A stretch of DNA of 64,000 bases from Ruthenibacterium lactatiformans (GCF_000949455.1 NZ_JXXK01000016.1:21569-85568); one strand, 5' to 3'; positions 8,559-18,563 are shown, counted from the stretch's first letter. Program-made: numbers and translations. The notes: a model not told the origin generated them from the letters alone.

Positions 8559-10961
8559 TTGTTTTTCCTCCCTGTCGTTTTTGTTGATATTCTCATTTTG
8601 AGGCAATTCTATCCGTTCGGCGCGCGGCTGGGCGGACATGGGCGAAAGGGGCGCCCCCTGCTCCGCGGCGGCATGCGCCGGATGGGCTTTGAAACGCTTG
8701 AGCCGCAGTGCATTCATTACGACGCACACGCTGGAAAGGCTCATGGCCGCGGCGCCGATCATCGGGTTCAGCCGCAGATGGAACGGCAGGTACAAAAGCC
8801 CCGCCGCGACGGGGATGCCCACCGTGTTGTAAAAGAAAGCCCAGAACAGGTTCTCCTTGATGTTGCGGATAACGGCCTTGGACAGCCGGATGGCCGTGAC
8901 CGCGTCGGCAAGGTCGCTTTTCATCAGCACCACATCGGCGCTTTCGATGGCAACGTCCGTGCCCGCGCCGATGGCGATCCCCACATCCGCGCGGGCCAGC
9001 GCCGGCGCGTCGTTGATGCCGTCTCCCACCATAGCGACGGTTTTCCCCTGCTGCTGCAGAGCTGCTACATGCTGCTCCTTTTCCTGCGGCAGCACCTCGG
9101 CAATGACATGGGGGATGTCCAACTGACGGCGGATGGCCTCCGCAGTGCGCCGGTTGTCGCCCGTCAGCATCGTCACATCAATGCCCATACGCTTTAAGTC
9201 CGCAATGGCTGCGGCGCTGGAAGGCTTGACGGTGTCCGCTACGGCGATAACGCCAAGCACCGTCTTTTCGCCGCAGAACAGCAGCGGGGTCTTCCCTTCG
9301 CCGGCCAGCGCGTCCAGCTTCTGCTTCACAGGGGCAGGCAGCGCCATACCGCGCTCCGCCAGCATGGCTTCATTCCCGGCGAAATAAAGCTCCTGCGCAT
9401 ACCGCCCTTCGATGCCCTTGCCGAACACCGCCTTGAAATCCGTCACCTCATAGGGCTGCACGCCGCGCCGGGCGGCGCACTCCAGCACGGCCTGTGCCAA
9501 CGGATGCTCGCTTTGCCGCTCCAGGCCGGCGGCCAGCGCAAGCAGTTCATTCTCCGCCAACGCGCCGACGGGCAGAATGTCCGTAACGGCAGGCTTTCCT
9601 TCTGTTATTGTACCAGTTTTGTCAAGCACGATGGCGTTGATGCTGTGCGCCGTCTCCAACGCCTCGCCGGATTTGATGAGGATCCCGTTTTCCGCCCCTT
9701 TTCCCGTGCCCACCATGATGGCCACGGGCGTGGCCAGACCCAGCGCACAGGGACAGGAAATGACCAGCACGGAGATACCGATGGAGACCGCAAATTCCGG
9801 CGTCTGCCCGGCGAGAAGCCAGCCGATGGAGACCGCCAGAGCAATGCCGATGACCACCGGCACGAACACGCCGGAAATTTTGTCCGCCAGCTTTGCAATG
9901 GGCGCCTTACTGGAGCTTGCGTCCTCTACCAGACGGATGATCTGGGCCAGCGTGGTATCCGCGCCCACCTTGGTGGCACGGAACTTGAAAAATCCCGCTT
10001 TATTGATGGTGGCCGCGATCACGGTGCTGCCCGGCTCCTTTTCCACGGGGATGCTCTCGCCTGTGATGGCCGCCTCGTCGATGCTCGTGTTGCCTTCAAG
10101 GATCACGCCGTCCACGGGCACGCTCTGGCCCGGCCGCACCAGCACGGTGTCGCCCACGACGACCTCCTCCACAGGGATCACCGTCTCCACCCCGCCGCGC
10201 TCCACGGCGGCTGTTTTGGGCGCAAGGTCCATCAGCTTGGTGATCGCCTCGCTGGTCTTGCCCTTGCTCCTGGTCTCCAGATATTTGCCCAGCGTGATGA
10301 GCGCGAGGATCATCGCCGCCGATTCGAAATAAAGATCCATGTGATATTGGGACACCAGCGCATGGTCCCCCACGCCCAGGCCATAGCCGATGCGGTAGAT
10401 GGCAAACACGCCGTATACCAGCGCCGCAGTGGAGCCGATGGCGATCAGGCTGTCCATATTCGGGCTTCCCCGGAGCAGCGTCTTGAACCCCACCTCGTAA
10501 TACTTGCGGTTGACATACACCACAGGCAGAGTCAGCAAAAGCTGTGTAAGGGCAAAGCCCACGGCGTTTTCATGCCCTGTCAAAAAGCCCGGCAGCGGAA
10601 GGCCGGCCATGCTGCCCATGGAAACATACATCAGCGGCGCCAGGAAGGCAAACGAGACCCACAGGCGCATGCGCATGTTTTTCAGCTGCGCCTGCATGGG
10701 GTTCTGCGCGGGCGCGCCCCCCGGCTTTGCGGCGGGGCCCGCCCCCCGGCCGTCTGCAGGCGACGCGCCGTAGCCTGCATGCTCCACCGCCTTGACGATC
10801 ACATCCTGCTCCAGCGGCGCATCGCTCTCTACCACCATACTGTTCGTCAGCAGGTTCACCGACACTTCCGACACGCCCTGCACGCCGCGCACCGCCTTTT
10901 CCACATGGGCGCTGCACGCCGAGCATGTCATGCCCGTGACGTTGTATTTTTGTTTTACCAT
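8349..10961 (-). CDS. copA: Copper-exporting P-type ATPase CopA with C-terminal CopZ-like domain
   Basis: An 870-residue P1B ATPase that exports Cu(I) across the membrane. In order: an N-terminal heavy-metal domain with GMTCSAC (Cys13, Cys16); membrane segments; the CPC copper site in SCPCALGLATP near residue 400; the phosphorylation motif DKTGT near 447; the GDGINDAPALARADVG hinge; and, unusually, a second heavy-metal domain at the C-terminus (from residue 802, GMMCQNC). The tail is joined by a polar linker (NENINKNDREEKQ). The second domain has its own ATG and ribosome site (separate entry). The gene starts the copA-csoR-DUF3810 operon behind a consensus promoter. Confidence 0.92.
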   Translation of the reverse strand: MVKQKYNVTGMTCSACSAHVEKAVRGVQGVSEVSVNLLTNSMVVESDAPLEQDVIVKAVEHAGYGASPADGRGAGPAAKPGGAPAQNPMQAQLKNMRMRLWVSFAFLAPLMYVSMGSMAGLPLPGFLTGHENAVGFALTQLLLTLPVVYVNRKYYEVGFKTLLRGSPNMDSLIAIGSTAALVYGVFAIYRIGYGLGVGDHALVSQYHMDLYFESAAMILALITLGKYLETRSKGKTSEAITKLMDLAPKTAAVERGGVETVIPVEEVVVGDTVLVRPGQSVPVDGVILEGNTSIDEAAITGESIPVEKEPGSTVIAATINKAGFFKFRATKVGADTTLAQIIRLVEDASSSKAPIAKLADKISGVFVPVVIGIALAVSIGWLLAGQTPEFAVSIGISVLVISCPCALGLATPVAIMVGTGKGAENGILIKSGEALETAHSINAIVLDKTGTITEGKPAVTDILPVGALAENELLALAAGLERQSEHPLAQAVLECAARRGVQPYEVTDFKAVFGKGIEGRYAQELYFAGNEAMLAERGMALPAPVKQKLDALAGEGKTPLLFCGEKTVLGVIAVADTVKPSSAAAIADLKRMGIDVTMLTGDNRRTAEAIRRQLDIPHVIAEVLPQEKEQHVAALQQQGKTVAMVGDGINDAPALARADVGIAIGAGTDVAIESADVVLMKSDLADAVTAIRLSKAVIRNIKENLFWAFFYNTVGIPVAAGLLYLPFHLRLNPMIGAAAMSLSSVCVVMNALRLKRFKAHPAHAAAEQGAPLSPMSAQPRAERIELPQNENINKNDREEKQMKTITLIIEGMMCQNCRSHVDKALNGISGVAANVSLEEKKAVCTVEDGVSADTLKAAVEDAGYTVISVE

Positions 10962-10985
10962 CTCGTTCCCTCTCTCAAAACCTCT

Positions 10986-11038
10986 CCCCCGGGGTGGGGG
11001 TCTATATTCATACTATACCTATTTAGTATTATTGTCAA
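10986..11038 (-). promoter_or_regulatory. copA promoter and likely CsoR operator
   Basis: On the minus strand TTGACA (11033-11038), a 17-bp spacer and TAGTAT (11010-11015) form a near-consensus promoter. Just downstream, CCCCCGGGGTGGGGG (10986-11000) is a C-tract/G-tract pseudo-palindrome of the kind CsoR proteins bind. Confidence 0.65.
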
Positions 11039-11048
11039 CCGATTTTGC

Positions 11049-11082
11049 AAAAAATATACGGCCCCTCTCCGGAGGGGCCGTA
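11049..11082 (-). terminator. Intrinsic terminator of the 11104-12201 gene
   Basis: A perfect stem TACGGCCCCTC/GAGGGGCCGTA (11057-11082), followed on the minus strand by a T-run (11049-11054). It separates the upstream gene from copA. Confidence 0.9.
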
Positions 11083-11103
11083 CAGCCGAACATCTTTCTT
11101 TTT

Positions 11104-12201
11104 TCAGGAATCATAAGGCGTCTGCGTGCCGAAAAGCTCGGCGCGCAGCGCTTCGTCGTAAGGCAGGCGCACAAAATCCTCCAGGCGCGTATTGTAAATC
11201 TGCTCCAGCCGGGCCGTATAACCCACTACCACATGCGGCATCGCGCGCTGCACTGCGTCCAGCGTCTCGTATACCATGTCCTGCTTTTTCATGGATATCT
11301 CATACATCTTCTTATCCCGCGTGCGCACCACCAGGCCGTGCGTCTTGCCCGTGGGAATGCCGTTGGTGCGGTGCTGCACCGTGCGCATATACGCCCACGC
11401 CACATTTTCAGCGTCCAGTACTGTCGTTTTGCCTCCGGTCTCGAACATCATCCACCGGCCTGTACGCACTCCGTTCACAGGCTCAGTGCTCTGGTAGAAC
11501 GTTTCCAGCTGTTCCAGCATCGCTTCCGGACTCTCGCTTGCCTTGCAGTAAGCCCGGATGCGTTTTTGGTACCGCCCCGTCAGCGCACCCGCCAGCATCC
11601 AGACCGCCGCAAACAGCGCCACGCCCGCGCCTGCCGTGAGCAGCCAGGTACCGGATTGGTCCATGCTGCCCAGGTAATCCGCTTTCAGCACCAACGGCAG
11701 GAACATCTGCTGCTCCTCGGCCGTCCAGTCGTCATAGCCGACCACCTGATGGTAAAAATCCAGCGATTCTCCCGACATTGGCAGAATGGTCCCCCGCACC
11801 GTAAAGCTTTCCCCCGGCGTCTGGCTGGCGCCTGTCAGCAGTTCATAGGATGCATCCAGCAAATCATCCGCTGTGCTGATATATCCGGCGTCCACCGCAA
11901 GGCCCATATATTCCGCATCCCCTACCGGAATAATGTATTCCTTCTCTGTGACAGTAGAGCGGTTTGTGGATGTATTGGTGCGCTCTGTATAGGCATACCA
12001 GTCATAGATCAGGTATACCTCCGCCTCCACGTATTGCCCTTTCAGCTCGGACACATCCAAAGAGTCCAACGGCTTCGGGCCGCCGATGGCTTTGAATGCG
12101 CCGAAGCCCGTCCCCCACAGCAGCCCCGCCGCCAGAGCCAGCGCGATGATGATCGACGCAGCGTGTCCCTTCAGACTTTTCATTTTCAGTTCCTGCAGCA
12201 T
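11104..12201 (-). CDS. Hypothetical membrane protein with two transmembrane segments
   Basis: A 365-residue protein of unknown function. A first hydrophobic segment lies near residues 15-35 (ASIIIALALAAGLLWGTGFGAF). An extracytoplasmic domain of about 180 residues, rich in Tyr and acidic residues, follows. A second membrane segment (LLTAGAGVALFAAVWMLAGAL) precedes a C-terminal cytoplasmic domain. The start at 12201 is chosen over an in-frame ATG 108 bp upstream because GGAGGAAGC lies directly before it. It stands alone between terminators. Small conserved families of this shape occur in gut Firmicutes, but I cannot assign a role. Confidence 0.7.
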   Translation of the reverse strand: MLQELKMKSLKGHAASIIIALALAAGLLWGTGFGAFKAIGGPKPLDSLDVSELKGQYVEAEVYLIYDWYAYTERTNTSTNRSTVTEKEYIIPVGDAEYMGLAVDAGYISTADDLLDASYELLTGASQTPGESFTVRGTILPMSGESLDFYHQVVGYDDWTAEEQQMFLPLVLKADYLGSMDQSGTWLLTAGAGVALFAAVWMLAGALTGRYQKRIRAYCKASESPEAMLEQLETFYQSTEPVNGVRTGRWMMFETGGKTTVLDAENVAWAYMRTVQHRTNGIPTGKTHGLVVRTRDKKMYEISMKKQDMVYETLDAVQRAMPHVVVGYTARLEQIYNTRLEDFVRLPYDEALRAELFGTQTPYDS

Positions 12202-12326
12202 AAATGCTTCCTCCTTCGCGGACAGCCCCTTTTCCCCATCCGCACTTATTTTCTTTATTGTAGCAGGATATGCGCCTGTGCGCCACGTTTTTTCTGCATT
12301 TCGGCGCAACTTTTACAAGCAGAAAC

Positions 12327-12357
12327 AAAAAGGCGGGGCCGCAGCCGCGGCCCCGCC
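12327..12357 (-). terminator. Intrinsic terminator of transaldolase
   Basis: GC-only stem GGCGGGGCCGC/GCGGCCCCGCC (12332-12357), followed on the minus strand by five T. It lies 13 bp beyond the transaldolase stop. Confidence 0.88.
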
Positions 12358-12370
12358 TGTATGGCTTGAA

Positions 12371-13027
12371 TTATTTTCCGAACACCTTTTCGTAGTCGGC
12401 CCGGAATTTTGCGATGCCCGCATCCGTCAGCGGATGCTTTGTCATCTGCTCGATGACACTGTACGGTACCGTGGCGATATCCGCGCCCGCCAGCGCGCAG
12501 TCCGTCACATGCACAGGGTTGCGCACACTGGCCGCAATGATCTCCGTATGGATATCGTCATACATGGCGAACATATCCGCAATGGTGCGCACCAAATCAA
12601 TGCCCGGCATGCTGATGTCGTCCAGACGGCCCAGGAACGGGCTGACGTACGCCGCGCCCGCGCGCGCAGCCAGAAGCGCCTGGTTCGCGCTGAAGATCAG
12701 CGTCACATTGCACTTGATGCCCTCTGCGGAAAGCACCTTGGTCGCTTTCAGGCCCTCCACCGTCATGGGAATCTTCACCACCATGTTCGGATGGATCGCC
12801 GCGATCTCACGGCCTTCCGCGATCATGCCCGCCGCGTCCTCGGTGGTGGCCTTTACCTCGCCGGAGATGGGGCCGTCCACAATGGACGCGATCTCACGGA
12901 TGACCTCAACGAAATCCCGCCCCTCTTTTGCAATCAGGCTGGGGTTCGTCGTCACGCCGCAGATAACGCCCATATCGTTGGCTTTTTTGATGTCCTCCAC
13001 GTTTGCTGTGTCGATAAAAAACTTCAT
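12371..13027 (-). CDS. tal: Transaldolase / fructose-6-phosphate aldolase family protein
   Basis: A 218-residue class I aldolase of the short TalC/FSA-like transaldolase group, cytoplasmic, in the non-oxidative pentose phosphate pathway. The Schiff-base lysine is Lys85 in [16 protein letters not shown] near residue 24 is the phosphate-side signature. The length fits the small transaldolases rather than the 320-residue TalB type. Ribosome site GGGACAGGG precedes the ATG. A monocistronic unit is likely, with its own terminator. The exact reaction (transaldolase or F6P aldolase) cannot be separated by eye. Confidence 0.9.
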   Translation of the reverse strand: MKFFIDTANVEDIKKANDMGVICGVTTNPSLIAKEGRDFVEVIREIASIVDGPISGEVKATTEDAAGMIAEGREIAAIHPNMVVKIPMTVEGLKATKVLSAEGIKCNVTLIFSANQALLAARAGAAYVSPFLGRLDDISMPGIDLVRTIADMFAMYDDIHTEIIAASVRNPVHVTDCALAGADIATVPYSVIEQMTKHPLTDAGIAKFRADYEKVFGK

Positions 13028-13162
13028 AGCACCCTGTCCCTTTCCGTTTTGTTTTGAACGCCTCCCGCACCCCTCCCAAGGCGCAGGGCTTCAACTCTTT
13101 CAGTATAATCCCGGAACACGCCCAAAGTCAAACAGAAACGACGTTTCTTTTACGGTTTCGAC

Positions 13163-13193
13163 AAAAAAACAGCCCGGAGCGTATGCCCCGGGC
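13163..13193 (-). terminator. Intrinsic terminator of the alcohol dehydrogenase gene
   Basis: GCCCGG/CCGGGC stem (13172-13193) with an extra inner GC pair, followed on the minus strand by a seven-T run (13163-13169). Confidence 0.85.
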
Positions 13194-13218
13194 CGGCAGC
13201 CGCAGCGGCGGCTCTGTT

Positions 13219-14367
13219 TTACATCATACTGCGGTACAGCGCGGCAATTTCCTCCACACTGGTATTGCGTGGGTTGCCCGGACGGCACGCATCCGCAAAG
13301 GCGCTCTCGGCAAGGAACTGCACGTCCTCGTCCTTCACAATGGCTTTCAGGTCTGCGGGAATGCCCACATCCTGTCCCAGCTTGCGCACAGCGTCGCAGG
13401 CGGCCTTGCGGTATTCCTCCTGCGTCATTGCGTCCACGCCTTCCACCCCCATGGCGCGGGCAATCTCCTGGTATTTTTCACCCGTGTACGGCGCGTTATA
13501 TTCCATGACGACTGGCAGGATGATCGCGTTGGCAACACCGTGAGGCGTATCATACAGCGCACCCAGACCGTGCGCCATGCTGTGTACGATGCCCAGGCCC
13601 ACGTTGGAGAAACCCATGCCCGCCACATACTGCGCCAGCGCCATGCCCTCGCGGCCCTCGGCTGTGTTTTCCACAGCGCCGCGCAGATGCCTGGCAATCA
13701 GCTCAATGGCTTTCAGATGGAACATGTCCGTCATTTCCCATGCCGCCTTTGTGGTGTAGCCCTCGATGGCGTGCGTCAGCGCGTCCATGCCCGTGGCGGC
13801 TGTCAGGCCTTTGGGCATGCTTGCCATCATATCCGGGTCAATGACCGCAACCTCGGGGATATCGTTGGTATCCACGCACACAAACTTGCGTTTTTTCTCC
13901 ACATCGGTGATGACGTAGTTGATGGTCACCTCAGCGGCAGTACCCGCGGTGGTCGGCACCGCAATAGTAAACACGGCGTGCTTCTTCGTGGGCGCTACGC
14001 CCTCCAGGCTGCGCACATCGGCAAATTCCGGATTCTCGATGATGACCCCGATGGCTTTGGCGGTGTCCATGGAGGAACCGCCGCCGATGGCTACGATGCA
14101 GTCCGCGCCGCTCTTTCGGAACGCGGCCACGCCTGTCTGAACGTTCTCAATCGTAGGATTGGGCTTGATGTCGCTGTATACCTCATAGGCAAAGCCCGCT
14201 GCGTCCAGCAGGTCCGTCACCTTTTTGGTTACATTAAATCGAATGAGGTCCGGGTCAGAGCACACAAAAGCCTTTTGAAAGCCGCGTGCCGCCAGCTCGG
14301 GGACGATGTTCCCAATCGCGCCCTTGCCGTGATAGGATACCGTATTCAGTACGATGCGGTTTGCCAT
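13219..14367 (-). CDS. fucO: Iron-containing alcohol dehydrogenase, lactaldehyde reductase (FucO) type
   Basis: A 382-residue group III alcohol dehydrogenase. From memory of E. coli FucO the similarity is extensive, including the NPEFADVRSLEG, GTAAEVTINYVITD and GQYVAGMGFSN-like stretches. The Fe ligands fall at Asp195, His199, His262 and His276, one off from FucO numbering. GGGSSMDTAK is the NAD-binding turn. In FucO the reaction is lactaldehyde to 1,2-propanediol with NADH. Rex is known to control such fermentative dehydrogenases in other Firmicutes, but I did not identify a Rex site here. A divergent sugar-type transporter lies upstream. Confidence 0.85.
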   Translation of the reverse strand: MANRIVLNTVSYHGKGAIGNIVPELAARGFQKAFVCSDPDLIRFNVTKKVTDLLDAAGFAYEVYSDIKPNPTIENVQTGVAAFRKSGADCIVAIGGGSSMDTAKAIGVIIENPEFADVRSLEGVAPTKKHAVFTIAVPTTAGTAAEVTINYVITDVEKKRKFVCVDTNDIPEVAVIDPDMMASMPKGLTAATGMDALTHAIEGYTTKAAWEMTDMFHLKAIELIARHLRGAVENTAEGREGMALAQYVAGMGFSNVGLGIVHSMAHGLGALYDTPHGVANAIILPVVMEYNAPYTGEKYQEIARAMGVEGVDAMTQEEYRKAACDAVRKLGQDVGIPADLKAIVKDEDVQFLAESAFADACRPGNPRNTSVEEIAALYRSMM

Positions 14368-14875
14368 AAATAATCCTCTCCCTTATACAATGTAATAAAA
14401 GTTCTCCCCTCACCCGTCCCGTCGGATGATGCATGGGGGACTGCACATTCTGCGGACGCAGCATATCCGCCCGCCCTGATATTCATTCTACAACCTTTTG
14501 CTTAAAAATTCTACTCCCGTGTTTCGGTTATACCTTTTGGGCCGGCGGCAAGTTTTGCAATCCTCCGGGAAGCGCGGTCAAAATCCGAAAACAATGCAGG
14601 CTTACGGCTGCCGAACGCAGTGTTAAGAAACCGTTAAGGCGCGTTTTCTTTGTTTCAACAGTTGTCAAGAGAAAAGTTTTTACTATTTTTAGTATTTATT
14701 TTTGCTTTTTAGAACAAATGTATGTCCAAAATACTATTCACGCAACATTTGCAATTATTAACACAATATTCACAAATTCAAGTTTTTCATTCCGTGTTAA
14801 TATGTGAATAGTGACAAGCGTGATATTCCACGCTTTCATCAATCAGGGCTCCGGCCCGCAAGGAGGAGTAAATCT
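14368..14875. other. Long intergenic region between fucO and the GPH transporter
   Basis: About 500 bp without a convincing gene. It is markedly AT-rich from 14,640 to 14,810 and must hold the divergent promoters, but I could not pick a clear -35/-10 pair. A small hairpin AAGCGTG/CACGCTT (14816-14835) lies in the 5' leader of the transporter. Confidence 0.5.
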
Positions 14876-16330
14876 ATGGCGACTAAAACCGCCGCGGTAG
14901 ACGCCAAGGGCTACCGCAAATTCGGCTTTCGCGATGTGCTTGCTTACGGCTTAGGCGACTTCGGCTGTAACATGAGCTTCGCGCTGAAAGGCACGCTCAC
15001 CATTTTCTGGACGCAGTACATGGGCATCGATTCCATCCTGATGGCTTCCCTTCTGCTGCTCGTGCAGGTTTGGGATGCGATCAACGCCCCTGTGATCGGC
15101 GCGATGGTCGACGCGGACAAGCGTCAGTACAAGCGCAACAAATTCCTTGCCTACATCTGGGCCGGTTCTGTCGGCCTGCTGGTGGCCGGCGCTCTGTGCT
15201 TCGTGCCCTGGACAGGCGCTCCCTACGTTGTAAAGTGCATTCTGTTCGTGGCCGGCTATATCCTGTGGGATGCGTTCTACACCGTTGCCAACGTTCCTTA
15301 CGGCTCCATGCTTTCTCTGATCACGGCTGATCCGGTCGAGCGTGCGAAGCTTTCCACCGGTCGTTCCGTGGGTTCCATGGTCGGCAGTATTTCTGCTTCT
15401 GTTATTCTGCCGATGCTGATTTACGATGCCAGTAACAATCTGCTGGGTGAGCGTATTTTCATCATCGCGCTCGTCATGGGCATTCTTGGTTTCATCGCTT
15501 TCCAGTTTATGATCCGCAACACCGTCGTGCGTGTGGATACGCAGGTCACGCTGAAGGAAGACGCGCCCAAGTTCAACCCGCTGAAGGCTACCGGCCACTT
15601 CCTGCGCAACCGCGCGGCAGTGGGCGCCACGCTGGCCCCTGTCGGCCTGTTCATCGGTATGTACGGCGCTCAAACTGCTCTTCAAATCATGTTCCAATCC
15701 TATTTTAAAAACGCTCGTATTTCCGGTATCATCGGCATGCTTTCTTATGTCGGCCTGTTCCTGTTCATCCCCTTTGTTGGCAAAATCGTCAGCAAAATCG
15801 GCAAGAAGGAAGCTATTACCATCGGTGCTTGTGTCAGCGTTTTGGCCTATATCCTGATGTTTATTCTGCCCATCACTCCGGACGGCAAGGGTTTGGCGCT
15901 GTTTGTTGTCTGCCAGCTTCTGAATGCCATTGGCGGCGGCATTGGCCAGTGCGTGAGCTGGTCTCTGATGGCCGACGCGATGGACTACGAGGAATGGAAG
16001 TTCGGCACCCGCAACGAAGGCACCACCTATGCGCTGCACTCCTTCTTCCGCAAGCTGGCGCAGGGCATTGGACCGTCTCTTGGCCTTATGGCTGCCACAT
16101 GGCTGGGTTACAACGCTGCCTTGGGTGCAAACCAGACCATCGAGGTTGCTACCAATATGCGCTATCTGACAGCCGGTGCATATCTGCTGAGTGCTGTCCT
16201 GCAGTTGATTGCTTACGGTGTTATCTACAATCTGGACAAGAAAACACTGGCTCAGATGGAAAAAGATCTCGGCAAGCGCCGCGACGACGCCAAGGCCGAT
16301 ATCTCCAAGATCATCGGCGGCGAAGACTGA
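14876..16330 (+). CDS. GPH-family glycoside/pentoside/hexuronide:cation symporter
   Basis: A 484-residue membrane protein with about 12 hydrophobic segments. It belongs to the MFS-related GPH group (MelB/XynB-like) that imports sugars or glycosides with a cation. Family features are the N-terminal GLGDFGCNMSF segment, the conserved acidic/aromatic loop ADAMDYEEWKFGTRNEG and the long cytoplasmic central loop. ATG at 14876 is chosen because GCAAGGAGGAG stands 8 bp upstream; an upstream in-frame ATG has no ribosome site. A strong terminator follows. The substrate is unknown; pairing with the divergent fucO could hint at deoxy-sugar use, which is only positional inference. Confidence 0.87.
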   Translation: MATKTAAVDAKGYRKFGFRDVLAYGLGDFGCNMSFALKGTLTIFWTQYMGIDSILMASLLLLVQVWDAINAPVIGAMVDADKRQYKRNKFLAYIWAGSVGLLVAGALCFVPWTGAPYVVKCILFVAGYILWDAFYTVANVPYGSMLSLITADPVERAKLSTGRSVGSMVGSISASVILPMLIYDASNNLLGERIFIIALVMGILGFIAFQFMIRNTVVRVDTQVTLKEDAPKFNPLKATGHFLRNRAAVGATLAPVGLFIGMYGAQTALQIMFQSYFKNARISGIIGMLSYVGLFLFIPFVGKIVSKIGKKEAITIGACVSVLAYILMFILPITPDGKGLALFVVCQLLNAIGGGIGQCVSWSLMADAMDYEEWKFGTRNEGTTYALHSFFRKLAQGIGPSLGLMAATWLGYNAALGANQTIEVATNMRYLTAGAYLLSAVLQLIAYGVIYNLDKKTLAQMEKDLGKRRDDAKADISKIIGGED

Positions 16331-16370
16331 TTCTGACCGTTCTCCTTCAAATATTTTCACACTCAAACAA

Positions 16371-16404
16371 AACGGCGCGCTGCCTGTGCAGCGCGCCGTT
16401 TTGC
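16371..16404 (+). terminator. Intrinsic terminator after the GPH transporter
   Basis: Perfect 13-bp stem AACGGCGCGCTGC/GCAGCGCGCCGTT with a CTGT loop, followed by TTTG. Confidence 0.9.
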
Positions 16405-16458
16405 TATGCACTTGGCAGCAGGCTATGGTAACTGCTGCCGGGGATGGAGAAAGCCTTG

Positions 16459-17229
16459 TCAGAACCGCAGCGAAAGGCAGCTGAGCCCGCCGTCTATCTT
16501 CTTATATTCCGAAGTATCACACGTCAGGGTTTGATAGCCCGCCGCCTGCACCGCCTTCAATACCTTGGGATACCCTTCCGGCACAATGACCTTTCCGTTC
16601 ACCCAAATGCAGTTTGCTGCGTACGGCTCGTCCTTCGGGACGGTTATTTTCGTATATCCTTCAAATGCAGATTTTGTGCAGAACTCACCCGCGGTGAGCA
16701 TCACACCGTTTTCCAGATAAACCACGCCTGTTTTCAGGTGCAGCACCTCGGTGAGCGGTACGCCCACCACCTTGCAGCCGAACGGTTCCAGAATATTCGC
16801 CAGCTGCTTCACACCCTCAGGGTTGGTGCGCCCGGAGAGCCCTACATAAAAGGTATCGCCGCACATCATCACGTCGCCGCCCTCCAGCGTACCGGGTGCT
16901 TTTATATGAAAAATTTTGTCGGGCGGATAAAATTCCGCCACTGCCGGCTCAATGGCTGCCGTTTCGCCCTTGCGGCTGGGTGCGCCGGGATTTGTGATCA
17001 CCGCGCAGTATTTCGTCAGCACCGCGGCGTCCTCTACAAAGCAGCTGTCCGGATATGCCTCGTCTGCGGGCAGTACCGTTACATCTACGCCGCATTGCCG
17101 GAGCGTCTCAATATATGCCCTGTGCTGTTCCAATGCTTTTTCATAATCCGGAGCACCCAGCTCCGGGTGGCCGGTAATGCCGTGCACCATTGCGGTGCAC
17201 GGCGTTTTTACGATCACATGGCTGAACAT
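16459..17229 (-). CDS. Dimethylarginine dimethylaminohydrolase (DDAH)-like amidinohydrolase
   Basis: A 256-residue protein of the guanidino-group-modifying superfamily (DDAH/arginine deiminase fold). The catalytic pair is visible: His164 in EVLHLKTGVV and Cys251 in GGLSCLSLRF at the C-terminus. The early PDSCFVEDAAV and GTLEGGDVMM motifs are also present. Family enzymes hydrolyse substituted arginines to citrulline and an amine. It lies 7 bp after argG on the same strand, so its likely product, citrulline, is the substrate of the neighbouring enzyme. The exact substrate (methylarginine or another guanidine) is not decidable here. Confidence 0.85.
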   Translation of the reverse strand: MFSHVIVKTPCTAMVHGITGHPELGAPDYEKALEQHRAYIETLRQCGVDVTVLPADEAYPDSCFVEDAAVLTKYCAVITNPGAPSRKGETAAIEPAVAEFYPPDKIFHIKAPGTLEGGDVMMCGDTFYVGLSGRTNPEGVKQLANILEPFGCKVVGVPLTEVLHLKTGVVYLENGVMLTAGEFCTKSAFEGYTKITVPKDEPYAANCIWVNGKVIVPEGYPKVLKAVQAAGYQTLTCDTSEYKKIDGGLSCLSLRF

Positions 17230-17236
17230 CTTCGGC

Positions 17237-18478
17237 TCACTCCTTTTCCGCCGCCAGCTTTTCCTTCAGCTTGGCCTGCACGGTAATGGGCAGGCCGAAC
17301 AGATGAATGAAGCCCGCAGAATCCGCCTGGTCATATACCGAATCTTCGCCGAAGGTCGCCAGATCCTCACTGTACAGGCTGTACGGAGATGTAGTTCCCG
17401 CCGGAATGATATTGCCCTTGTACAGCTTGAGCTTCACATCACCGGTCACATTCTCCTGCGTTTTGTCCACAAAGGCGGACAACGCCTCGCGCAAGGGCGT
17501 GTACCACTGGCCGTTGTAAACGATATCGGCAAATTTCTGCGCCACCAGCGCCTTATAGTGAGCGGTCTCCTTGTCCAGACACAGCATTTCCAGCTGCTCG
17601 TGGGCAAAATACAGGATGGTGCCGCCCGGCGTCTCGTACACACCGCGGCTTTTCATGCCCACAAGACGGTTTTCCACAATGTCGATGATGCCGATGCCGT
17701 TCGCGCCGCCCACAGCGTTCAGCTCTTTCAGCAGTGTGCTGGTCTTCATGGCCTTGCCGTCCAGCGCGGTGGGCTTGCCCTTTTCAAAATGAATGGTAAT
17801 ATAGGCGGGCGTGTCGGGCGCCTGCTCGGGCGCGACGCCAAGCTCCAAAAAGCCCGGTTTTGCGTAATCCGGCTCGTTTGCAGGGTCCTCCAGGTCCAAC
17901 CCCTCGTGGGAAAGATGCCACAGGTTTTTATCCTTGGAATAATTCGTTTCACGGTTGATCTTCAGCGGCACATGGTGCGCCTCTGCATAGTCGATTTCCT
18001 CTTCGCGGCTCTTGATGTCCCATTCGCGCCAGGGAGCGATGATTCCCAGGTCCGGTGCAAAGGCTTTTATGGCAAGCTCAAAGCGTACCTGGTCGTTGCC
18101 CTTGCCCGTGCATCCGTGGCAGATAGCGTCCGCGCCTTCCTTTTTGGCGATCTCTACCAGCTTCTTCGCAATGGGCGGGCGCGCAAAGCTGGTTCCCAGC
18201 AGGTAGGTGCCTTCGTATTTTGCCCCCGCCTGCACCGTGGGAATGATATAGTCTTCCACAAACTCGTCCACAAGGTCCATCACATACAGCTTGCTGGCGC
18301 CGGTGGCAAGCGCCTTGGCCTCCAGCCCGTCCAGCTCTGTTCCCTGCCCTACGTCTCCGGCGGCGGCAACGACCTCGCAGCCGTAATTCTCTTTCAGCCA
18401 GGGAATGATGATGGAGGTATCCAGCCCGCCGGAATAGGCGAGCACCACTTTTTTGTACTGCTTTTTCTGCTTTTCCAT
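17237..18478 (-). CDS. argG: Argininosuccinate synthase
   Basis: Joins citrulline and aspartate to argininosuccinate at the cost of ATP to AMP. The 413-residue protein has the N-type ATP pyrophosphatase P-loop AYSGGLDTS at residues 14-22. It also has the citrulline/aspartate-binding stretch [15 protein letters not shown] and [17 protein letters not shown] segments. AATAGGAGCG precedes the ATG. It belongs to the minus-strand unit running from the amino-acid binding protein to the DDAH-like gene. Its partner argH is on the opposite strand beyond the shared promoter region. Confidence 0.96.
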   Translation of the reverse strand: MEKQKKQYKKVVLAYSGGLDTSIIIPWLKENYGCEVVAAAGDVGQGTELDGLEAKALATGASKLYVMDLVDEFVEDYIIPTVQAGAKYEGTYLLGTSFARPPIAKKLVEIAKKEGADAICHGCTGKGNDQVRFELAIKAFAPDLGIIAPWREWDIKSREEEIDYAEAHHVPLKINRETNYSKDKNLWHLSHEGLDLEDPANEPDYAKPGFLELGVAPEQAPDTPAYITIHFEKGKPTALDGKAMKTSTLLKELNAVGGANGIGIIDIVENRLVGMKSRGVYETPGGTILYFAHEQLEMLCLDKETAHYKALVAQKFADIVYNGQWYTPLREALSAFVDKTQENVTGDVKLKLYKGNIIPAGTTSPYSLYSEDLATFGEDSVYDQADSAGFIHLFGLPITVQAKLKEKLAAEKE

Positions 18479-18563
18479 GTTCGTTCGCTCCTATTGCAAA
18501 TATCGTCTGCCGGGACTCCGGCGTTTGTGCCCGGCCTTTTTCCGGGGAAATACCGCTGCCGCG

